NCBI GenBank assembly: GCA_016218005.1
Contig: JACRFF010000362.1
Span: 1-14,108 of the forward strand
Direction of reading: 5' to 3'
DNA: 14,108 nucleotides
Origin: Ignavibacteriales bacterium
Lineage (GTDB): Bacteria > Bacteroidota > Ignavibacteria > UBA10030
Shown here: positions 7,862 to 13,309 of the stretch, piece by piece
Position numbering within the stretch: the stretch's first letter is position 1
Layout of the letters: each line of letters opens with the position of its first letter
Position numbers and translations under genes: made by a program
The notes under the pieces: model-generated
The model's input: the letters and a program-made list of their open reading frames with translations, nothing else
Told to the model about the DNA's origin: nothing
Databases searched by the model: none

Positions 7862-8805
7862 GTAGCCAATTCTTGCCGAGGAAGATCGACAAGGTTTGTG
7901 TTCCACCAATCAAGTGTCAGGGTATCAAGACGAAGCTAGTCAAATTCATAGCTTCCAACATCTCTTGGCACGGACAAGGCAGATGGATCGAGCCATTCCT
8001 TGGTTCGGGAGTTGTTCTTTTCAATATTGAACCAGCGCGTGCACTTGCAACCGACAGCAACGTCCATATTATTCAGCTTTACAAAGGTATCCAGTCCGGG
8101 AAGATCAACGAAATTATTGCTCAGCAATTCCTTGAAGAGATGGGCGAGCAACTGAAACAAAGAGGGGAAGAACTGTACTATGAAGTCCGACAGCGATTCA
8201 ACGATCACGGAGACTCGCTGGATTTCTTGTTTCTCAATCGTTCCTGTTTCAATGGCGTTATTCGTTTCAACAGCAAGGGTAAATTCAACGTCCCCTATGG
8301 GCACAAGCCCGAAAGGTTCCGACAAGCCTACATCACCAAGATTGTCCATCAAATTACATGGGTCAGGAAAGTGCTGCGAGGCAAAGAATGGGAATTCAAA
8401 GTTCAGAATTGGAGAGACACGCTGAGTGGACTTTCCCCAGACGATTTTGCTTATCTTGACCCGCCTTACATTGGCCGACACACAGACTACTACAACGGCT
8501 GGACTGAGGACGAGGCTATCGTACTTGCAGACACCGCTAAGTCTGCCCCATGTGGTTTTGCCTTGTCGATGTGGCTTGAGAACAAGTACAGAAAGAACGA
8601 GCATATATCAAGGTTCTGGGATGGATTGGCTATCAAAACATTCAATCACTTCTATCACGTCGGGTCAAAGGAAACCTTGAGAAACGAGATGATTGAAGCT
8701 CTCGTGATAAAACCTGCAAGTGTTCCGACGACCCACCAAGTGGACTCTTTAAGCCAACCGGCTCAGCCAGTACAAACACCCTTGGATTTGTTTCACACTG
8801 TCTAA
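7858..8805 (+). CDS. D12-class DNA adenine-N6 methyltransferase, partner of the EcoRV-type enzyme
   Basis: This enzyme should transfer a methyl group from S-adenosylmethionine to adenine in the endonuclease's site, protecting host DNA. The 315-residue protein follows the alpha-group (Dam/M.EcoRV) order. A lysine-rich N-terminal motif X-like segment KCQGIKTKLVKF stands at 19-30, and the cofactor motif I EPFLGSG at 45-51. The family-specific NRSCFNGVIRFNSKGKFNVP lies at 127-146, and the catalytic motif IV DPPY at 201-204. The start codon overlaps the endonuclease stop (ATGA, 7858-7861), and AAGGG at 7844-7848 is its ribosome-binding site, so translation is probably coupled. The last 27 residues or so are Pro/Gln/Thr-rich and look unstructured. 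Pairing with an EcoRV-like nuclease suggests GATATC modification; class is firm, specificity inferred. Confidence 0.93.
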   Translation: MSSQFLPRKIDKVCVPPIKCQGIKTKLVKFIASNISWHGQGRWIEPFLGSGVVLFNIEPARALATDSNVHIIQLYKGIQSGKINEIIAQQFLEEMGEQLKQRGEELYYEVRQRFNDHGDSLDFLFLNRSCFNGVIRFNSKGKFNVPYGHKPERFRQAYITKIVHQITWVRKVLRGKEWEFKVQNWRDTLSGLSPDDFAYLDPPYIGRHTDYYNGWTEDEAIVLADTAKSAPCGFALSMWLENKYRKNEHISRFWDGLAIKTFNHFYHVGSKETLRNEMIEALVIKPASVPTTHQVDSLSQPAQPVQTPLDLFHTV

Positions 8806-8819
8806 CACGGCAGTGTTTT
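8795..8819 (+). terminator. Weak candidate terminator after the methyltransferase gene
   Basis: ACACTG (8795-8800) and CAGTGT (8811-8816) are inverted repeats followed by TTT. A competing hairpin is AACAC (8804-8808) with GTGTT (8813-8817). The stem is short, the loop is large, the structure overlaps the stop codon, and the T-run is short, so this is a modest candidate for ending the restriction-modification transcript before it runs antisense into dprA. Confidence 0.3.
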
Positions 8820-8826
8820 GGTGAAC

Positions 8827-8839
8827 GAAACGTCCGCCT
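8827..8839 (+). repeat. Right copy of 13-bp direct repeat flanking the restriction-modification genes
   Basis: GAAACGTCCGCCT, identical to 6825-6837. It lies 21 nt past the methyltransferase stop and 23 nt beyond the dprA stop codon on the other strand, so both neighbouring host genes are left intact. Confidence 0.75.
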
Positions 8840-8862
8840 CTATCTTTGTCAAAGTACCGGCG

Positions 8863-9960
8863 TTACGCCTTGATGAAAAGCTTTCCGGGAAGTTGTTTCA
8901 CCAATCCTTTGAATTCCAATCCGAGCAATGCAACCAACGCGTCGGAAGTTGTTGCCGAGGCAAGTTCAGCGAGAGTGTCGATATGTATTGGGCTGGAGTT
9001 CAAGAGGTCGAAGATTTTTTGCTCAAAGAGATTCAACTCGACCGTTGGTTGAACAACGTGCATTCCTTTGAGGATCGGTTTCAACTGGACTTCCAAGTCC
9101 ACCAAAATATCTTCGACGGAAGAGATAAGTTTAGCTCGCCCGTCGCGAATCAAGCGGTTCGTGCCCGCGCTGCGTTTTTCGGTAATGGCGCCGGGAACGG
9201 CAAACACTTCCCGGTTCTGATCAAGCGCTGTCGAAGCCGTAATCATCGCACCGCCGTCTTCCGCCGATTCGATGATCACCGTTCCGAGACTCAACCCGCT
9301 GATGATACGGTTGCGCCGCGGAAAGTTTGTCGCGTCGGGTTTGGCCCCCATGGAAAACTCGGACACGACGACGCCATCTTCTGCAATCCGCTCCAAAAGT
9401 TTCCTGTTCTCCGGTGGATACGGAACATCAAGCCCGGAGCCGATCACGGCAATCGTTCTTCCCCCCAACTTGACAACGGTAGAATGGACGATCGTATCTA
9501 CGCCGCGCGCCAAACCGCTGACAACGGCGACGCCGATCCGGACCAAACGTTCCGATAGCGATTCGGACACTGCCTGTCCGTACCCGGTAGGATGCCGCGT
9601 GCCGACCATAGCGATGGAATACTTGTCGTGCGGCGAAAATTTTCCAAGGACGAACAACAGCACGGGCGGGTCGTAGATGCGCTTGAGGAGTTCGGGATAT
9701 TCTTTATCCCAGATGGTGACAATGCGGCCGTCGACCTTGTTTAATCGCTTGAGTTGGTCATCGGCAAATCGGTCCGCGTCTTTGCGATGGACGATGTTGG
9801 AAGCGAGCTTCTTATCGATGCCGGGCACTTGGATCAATTCACGCGCCGTTGCTTTGAGCACATCGGCAGAAGAGCCGAAGTGCGATACCAACGCCCGAAT
9901 TTTGACCGGTCCGATGCGAGGAACGGTTGAGAGAATGAGCAGACTGCGGATGTCGTGCAT
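8863..9960 (-). CDS. dprA: DprA, DNA-processing / RecA-loading protein
   Basis: DprA binds incoming single-stranded DNA in the cytoplasm and loads RecA during natural transformation. The 365-residue protein starts with a helical SAM/HhH-like region (VPRIGPVKIRALVSHFGS at 13-30 and LIQVPGIDKKLA at 42-53). The Rossmann-like core follows: SGLARGVD at 148-155, GGRTIAVIGSGLDVPYPPEN at 166-185, NFPRRNRIISGLS at 212-224 and EVFAVPGAI at 251-259. A winged-helix C-terminal domain covers roughly 305-365. All core motifs and the length are normal. The start lies 8 nt after the EutN stop in the leftward glmM-eutN-dprA operon. It lacks a Shine-Dalgarno sequence, so it may depend on coupling. The restriction-modification operon converges on its 3' end. 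Presence of dprA alone does not prove competence. Confidence 0.97.
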   Translation of the reverse strand: MHDIRSLLILSTVPRIGPVKIRALVSHFGSSADVLKATARELIQVPGIDKKLASNIVHRKDADRFADDQLKRLNKVDGRIVTIWDKEYPELLKRIYDPPVLLFVLGKFSPHDKYSIAMVGTRHPTGYGQAVSESLSERLVRIGVAVVSGLARGVDTIVHSTVVKLGGRTIAVIGSGLDVPYPPENRKLLERIAEDGVVVSEFSMGAKPDATNFPRRNRIISGLSLGTVIIESAEDGGAMITASTALDQNREVFAVPGAITEKRSAGTNRLIRDGRAKLISSVEDILVDLEVQLKPILKGMHVVQPTVELNLFEQKIFDLLNSSPIHIDTLAELASATTSDALVALLGLEFKGLVKQLPGKLFIKA

Positions 9961-9968
9961 AGGAGAAA

Positions 9969-10244
9969 CTATGTTATCTCGACTGACATTCCATCCACTA
10001 CCGCGACGATGACCGAATGCACCGGCACATCCTTACGGCCGAGCATCTGCTGAGCGCCGGCGCCTTCTTGGATGATGAGCACAGTGTCTCCCACGCCTGC
10101 ATCGACTTGGTCGATGGCAAGGATATCTCGGCCTATGAACTTTCCGTCCAAGTCGATGGGCTGGCAGATGAGCAGTTTGTATTGTTCGAGGCTCTTGGTT
10201 TTTTGCGGCGCCACGATAGTGCCGGTGACTTTGCAAAGAATCAT
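9969..10244 (-). CDS. EutN/CcmL family microcompartment vertex protein (BMC-P)
   Basis: This small protein belongs to the family whose pentamers close the corners of bacterial microcompartment shells. The 91 residues read as one complete domain: MILCKVTGTIVAPQKTKSLE at the start, then LLICQPIDLDG at 24-34, AIDQVDAGVGDTVLI at 43-57, and the C-terminal IVAVVDGMSVEI at 79-90. The frame stays open upstream to 10361, but that part lies in the glmM gene in another frame; the ATG at 10244 overlaps the glmM stop (ATGA), so translation is probably coupled. It is the middle gene of glmM-eutN-dprA. No BMC-H or BMC-T shell gene or encapsulated enzyme is in this window. The family is clear; whether it builds a shell here is unknown. 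It could serve a separate, non-shell role. Confidence 0.88.
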   Translation of the reverse strand: MILCKVTGTIVAPQKTKSLEQYKLLICQPIDLDGKFIGRDILAIDQVDAGVGDTVLIIQEGAGAQQMLGRKDVPVHSVIVAVVDGMSVEIT

Positions 10245-11596
10245 GGTGTTGTCAGCTCCCCTATAAATTTTTTCACGAGGTCGTTTGCCTCGTTGGAAGT
10301 CGGCGCCTCGGCGATGATGCGAATGATCGGCTCGGTGTTCGACTTCCGCAAGTGCACCCACGAGGTTAGGAAATCGATCTTCAAGCCGTCGCCCGCAGTG
10401 ATGCGGCCGGCAGAAGCGTAGTGCTTGGCCAAGCGATTCAAGATCGAATCGGCGTTCAATGCGCCAAGTTCAACCTTGCCTTTGACGATAGAGTACTGCG
10501 GCAGCGTGCGCTTGAACTCCGAGATCGACCCGCCAAATTCTGCAAGCTGTTGAAGGATCAACGCAATGCCAACCACGGCATCGCGGCCCAAATGCACGCG
10601 CGGCAGAATCACGCCGCCGCTTCCTTCGCCGCCGACCACTGCGCCGATTTCTTTCATGCGTTTAGCCACGTTAATTTCTCCTACCGGAGTGCGCTCTACT
10701 GTTGCGCCAAACACTTTTGCCACATCGTCGATGGCGCGCGTGGTGGAGAAATTGACGGCAACCTTCTCTCCGCGAGGCGACTTGCTGAGCACGAAGTGTG
10801 TTGCGCTCGTTACCGTGTACTCTTCGCCGAACGGCTCGCCGTGTTCCGTTACGAGCACCAGCCTGTCGACGTCGGGGTCGACGACGATGCCGAGGTCGGC
10901 GTGCTCTTTCTTGACCCGTTCGAAGACCGTTGTAAGGTTCTCGGGAATCGGTTCCGGCGTGTGCGCAAATATGCCGGACTGGTCGCAATTCATTTCGATC
11001 ACATCGCAGCCGAGCACACGCAGCATCGACGGCACGATAGCGCCGCCGGCGGCGTTCACGCAATCGAGCACGACCTTGAATTTTCGTTTGCGGATTGCTT
11101 CAACGGAAATGTAGGGAAGGTGAAGAACGTCGTCGACGTGTTTTTGGATTTCATGCTCGATTGACTTCCACGTGCCCTGCTTATTCCACGGTTGATAGCG
11201 GCGTGTTGGCCGGTCGGCAATTTGCCAGAAGCTGCGGTTCTCATCCGCGTCGAGGAAGAGTCCGGTGGAGGCGAGGAACTTCAGTCCGTTCCATTGCATC
11301 GGATTATGACTGGCGGTAATGGAAATTCCACCTGCCGCGTGCAGCCGCTCTACCGCAAGCTGTACCGTCGGCGTTGGGCAAACGCCGATGGCTAACACAT
11401 CGCAACCCATCTGAAGCAAAGTGGATGAGACGATGTGTCCGATGCTCTTGCCGGTGATGCGCCCGTCGCGGCCTATGACGATGGGGCCGCGGTTGCAGTA
11501 TTCAGCGTACGCAGAAACATACTTGACCACGACATCCGGAGTGAGACTTTCCCCGACGATGCCGCGAATACCGGAAATACTTACCATCAAAGACAT
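10241..11596 (-). CDS. glmM: Phosphohexomutase, GlmM-like phosphoglucosamine/phosphomannomutase
   Basis: This alpha-D-phosphohexomutase interconverts hexose 6- and 1-phosphates; as a GlmM it would make glucosamine 1-phosphate for peptidoglycan and lipopolysaccharide. In the 451-residue protein TASHNP at 94-99 carries the phosphoserine (Ser96), DPDVDR at 240-245 is the metal-binding loop, GGEGSGG at 322-328 is the sugar-binding loop, and RKSNTEPIIRI at 417-427 binds phosphate. I chose the ATG at 11596 because AAAGGT lies a few bases upstream and the family motif ISGIRG follows; the frame extends to 11620. It heads the operon with eutN and dprA and overlaps eutN by 4 nt. The sugar loop reads GEGSGG, not the GEQSGH typical of many bacterial GlmM, so the substrate could also be mannose or glucose phosphate. 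Superfamily is certain; symbol is provisional. Confidence 0.85.
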   Translation of the reverse strand: MSLMVSISGIRGIVGESLTPDVVVKYVSAYAEYCNRGPIVIGRDGRITGKSIGHIVSSTLLQMGCDVLAIGVCPTPTVQLAVERLHAAGGISITASHNPMQWNGLKFLASTGLFLDADENRSFWQIADRPTRRYQPWNKQGTWKSIEHEIQKHVDDVLHLPYISVEAIRKRKFKVVLDCVNAAGGAIVPSMLRVLGCDVIEMNCDQSGIFAHTPEPIPENLTTVFERVKKEHADLGIVVDPDVDRLVLVTEHGEPFGEEYTVTSATHFVLSKSPRGEKVAVNFSTTRAIDDVAKVFGATVERTPVGEINVAKRMKEIGAVVGGEGSGGVILPRVHLGRDAVVGIALILQQLAEFGGSISEFKRTLPQYSIVKGKVELGALNADSILNRLAKHYASAGRITAGDGLKIDFLTSWVHLRKSNTEPIIRIIAEAPTSNEANDLVKKFIGELTTP

Positions 11597-11617
11597 ATCA
11601 GCACCTTTCGTGCATTG

Positions 11618-11648
11618 CAAATGTAAGGATTGGCCGCACGCGAATCAA
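11618..11648 (-). promoter_or_regulatory. Candidate Bacteroidota-type promoter of glmM-eutN-dprA
   Basis: On the minus strand TTG (11648-11646) is followed after 20 nt by TACATTTG (11625-11618), a full match to the -33 TTG / -7 TAnnTTTG pattern known for Bacteroidota housekeeping promoters. The same bases read as TTGATT-N17-TACATT, four of six at each sigma-70 box. Transcription would start about 15 nt before the glmM ATG at 11596. Consensus matching only. Confidence 0.5.
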
Positions 11649-11709
11649 TCTCGTAAAGCTTGCTTGAAGTTCGCTCATCGGCTGAGTACCTTGTGTGCAG
11701 GAAGTACGG

Positions 11710-12273
11710 ATGGAACTATCCATCGACGAACAACGAGAGCTGTTGCGCATTGCGCGTGCGTCCATTGAGTCGGCCGTGGCGGGCAAGCAGTCGTCGTTTC
11801 AACCGAGCATGACGCCGCAGTTAGCGCTCAACTGTGGCGCGTTTGTTACGCTCCACGCTCACGGTGAGTTGCGTGGCTGCATCGGCTACATTGAAGGCAT
11901 CATGCCTCTCGCAGAAACTGTGCGCGAAGTTGCCGCAAAGGCGGCGCTTGAAGACCCGCGATTTCCTCCGGTGCGAACACCGGAGGTACATTCGATCGAC
12001 ATCGAAATTTCCGTTATGTCCCCGCTGCAAGAAGTCAAAGACACCAGCGAGATTGTTATTGGAAGGGATGGATTGCTGGTAGAATCCGGATACCATCGCG
12101 GACTGTTGTTGCCGCAGGTAGCAACGGAGTACGGCTGGAATAGGGTAGAGTTTCTCCGCCAAACCTGTGTGAAGGCGCGGCTCGCTCCCGATGCGTGGCA
12201 ACGAACAAGCACGAAAATTCTTCGCTTCAGCGTCATTCTCTTCTCTGAGCACGATAAAGGAGGTATGGAATGA
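11710..12273 (+). CDS. amrA: AmmeMemoRadiSam system protein A (AMMECR1 domain)
   Basis: The 187-residue protein is a single AMMECR1 domain. The diagnostic LRGCIG stands at 54-59, preceded by GAFVTLHAHG, and is followed by AALEDPRFPPV at 78-88 and EISVMSPLQEV at 99-109. The family occurs from bacteria to humans and its biochemical role is unsettled; in bacteria and archaea it often neighbours Memo and a radical SAM protein. The frame opens at a GTG at 11695, but the ATG at 11710 has AGGAAG 5 nt upstream. It overlaps the next gene by ATGA, so the two are surely made together. It is divergent from glmM across 113 nt. The family call is firm; function is unknown. Confidence 0.93.
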   Translation: MELSIDEQRELLRIARASIESAVAGKQSSFQPSMTPQLALNCGAFVTLHAHGELRGCIGYIEGIMPLAETVREVAAKAALEDPRFPPVRTPEVHSIDIEISVMSPLQEVKDTSEIVIGRDGLLVESGYHRGLLLPQVATEYGWNRVEFLRQTCVKARLAPDAWQRTSTKILRFSVILFSEHDKGGME

Positions 12274-13124
12274 CCCGCATTCGTCCCACGGCCGTCGCCG
12301 GAATGTTTTATCCTGGCGATGCCGCCGAGTTGAGCCGTAACGTCAACGACCTTCTGCTGCAAGCTGACGTGTCGTTGTCTCCTGCCCATGGACAAAGACC
12401 GGCCACGAGTTATGTGAGAGAGGTCGTCGCACTTATCTCACCGCACGCCGGCTATGTGTATTCCGGATTGACGGCGGCACACGCGTATGCACTCGTTCGC
12501 GGACTGGCATTTGACGCCGTCATCGTGGTGGGGCCGAACCACCGTGAATATTCCGATCGTATCACCATCTACCCCGGTGATGCCTATTGCACACCGTTGG
12601 GCACTATCCCGATTCACGATGAGATTCGTTCAGCGCTTGTTGCGCACTCTCAATCCATCACGATCTCCGAAATCGGCCATCGAAGCGAGCACTGCATCGA
12701 AGTGCAACTGCCGTTTCTGCAAAAGGTGCTGGGAGAGTTCAAGCTCGTTCCGGTCATCATGGGAGAGCAACACGCTGAAATGTGCAACGACCTTGCTCGT
12801 GCCATTGCCGCAGTGTGCAGAGAAAAAACCGTTCTCCTTGTGGCAAGCAGCGACCTTTCGCATTATCACGACTACACCGTGGCGAATAGGCTTGATGCAA
12901 TCGTGGCGGAAGAGGTTTCCACGTTCCGCCCGCAAGAGTTGATTCATAAACTGCAATCGCGGCGGGTTGAAGCGTGCGGCGGCGGCCCTATGGTTGCCGT
13001 AATGACTGCGGCAAAGATGCTTGGCGCAACAAAGTCGCTCATCTTGCATCGGTGCAATTCCGGAGATACGGGCGGCGCACGGGATTCGGTGGTGGGATAT
13101 CTTTCTGCGGCATTCATGCGCTGA
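12270..13124 (+). CDS. amrB: AmmeMemoRadiSam system protein B (Memo family)
   Basis: This 284-residue protein belongs to the Memo family, related in fold to non-haem-iron dioxygenases; human MEMO1 has been described as a metal-binding redox protein. Likely ligand motifs are present: SPHAGYVYSG with His59, VVGPNH with His91, and EHCIEVQLPFL with His141. SSDLSHY at 193-199 and VEACGGGPM with Cys236 follow; in MEMO1 two His and one Cys at comparable places bind the metal. The start codon overlaps the amrA stop (ATGA), and AAAGGAGG lies just upstream inside amrA. The third usual partner, a radical SAM enzyme, is not in this window; the next gene is an unrelated nucleotidyltransferase. Family is firm; the reaction is unknown. 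Confidence 0.94.
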   Translation: MTRIRPTAVAGMFYPGDAAELSRNVNDLLLQADVSLSPAHGQRPATSYVREVVALISPHAGYVYSGLTAAHAYALVRGLAFDAVIVVGPNHREYSDRITIYPGDAYCTPLGTIPIHDEIRSALVAHSQSITISEIGHRSEHCIEVQLPFLQKVLGEFKLVPVIMGEQHAEMCNDLARAIAAVCREKTVLLVASSDLSHYHDYTVANRLDAIVAEEVSTFRPQELIHKLQSRRVEACGGGPMVAVMTAAKMLGATKSLILHRCNSGDTGGARDSVVGYLSAAFMR

Positions 13125-13168
13125 GGATGGTTGGAATTATATCCTGAGCGTTGACTCCCGGCTGCTGC

Positions 13169-13230
13169 AGCCTGCCCGCTCGAACGGCGCCCGCTCGAAC
13201 GACGGGGTCGGGCGAGGAGTCGGGCGGGCT
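13169..13230. repeat. GC-rich imperfect inverted repeat with an internal 15-bp tandem repeat
   Basis: The 185-nt gap after amrB holds a strong GC-rich palindrome: AGCCTGCCCG (13169-13178) pairs with CGGGCGGGCT (13221-13230) with one T.G mismatch. Inside, GCCCGCTCGAACG occurs at 13174-13186 and 13189-13201 (period 15), and GTCGGGCG occurs at 13207-13214 and 13219-13226. CGCCCG (13188-13193) can also pair with CGGGCG (13209-13214). It could end the amrAB transcript, though no T-run follows, or be a REP-like dispersed element. The remaining bases (13125-13168 and 13231-13309) show no gene or clear promoter. Confidence 0.6.
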
Positions 13231-13309
13231 TCTCAAGTTCCGAAAGACACAAAAAAGTTGTATCATCTCGACAGAAATTGACCATTCACCAGTTACGAAT
13301 ACCTACTGT

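Larger units (their letters stand above)
6825..8839 (+). mobile_element. Putative inserted restriction-modification island bounded by a direct repeat
   Basis: About 2 kb containing only the endonuclease and methyltransferase genes lies between perfect 13-bp direct repeats, in the space between the convergent DUF5916 and dprA genes. The interior is AT-richer than the flanks (one sampled 60-base line at 7081 is 40% GC, against 57% at 4381). There is no transposase, integrase or terminal inverted repeat, so this is not an insertion sequence. The layout fits an insertion with target duplication, or recombination at short homology, as reported for other restriction-modification genes. The element boundaries are inferred. 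Confidence 0.5.

Noticed and set aside
7971..7990. TGGCACG followed by a GGC, resembling a sigma-54 -24/-12 promoter
   Set aside because: The -12 half does not match (AGGC rather than TTGC) and it is in the middle of the methyltransferase coding sequence.
6825..8839. Interpretation of the island as an insertion sequence or integron cassette
   Set aside because: There is no transposase or integrase and no terminal inverted repeat or attC-like structure at the ends.
8818..9558. Open frame of 246 codons directly after the methyltransferase, same strand, tempting as a third cassette gene
   Set aside because: It lies antisense within dprA, whose protein has every family motif, and its own translation resembles no protein and crosses the 13-bp repeat.
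10421..11164. Long plus-strand open frame of 247 codons opposite glmM
   Set aside because: Its sequence is the mirror of a conserved enzyme gene and looks like a shadow produced by high-GC codon use.
11664..11696. TTG-N20-TACCTTG upstream of amrA as a promoter
   Set aside because: The spacing fits but the -7 box departs from TAnnTTTG at two positions; too weak to list as a feature.
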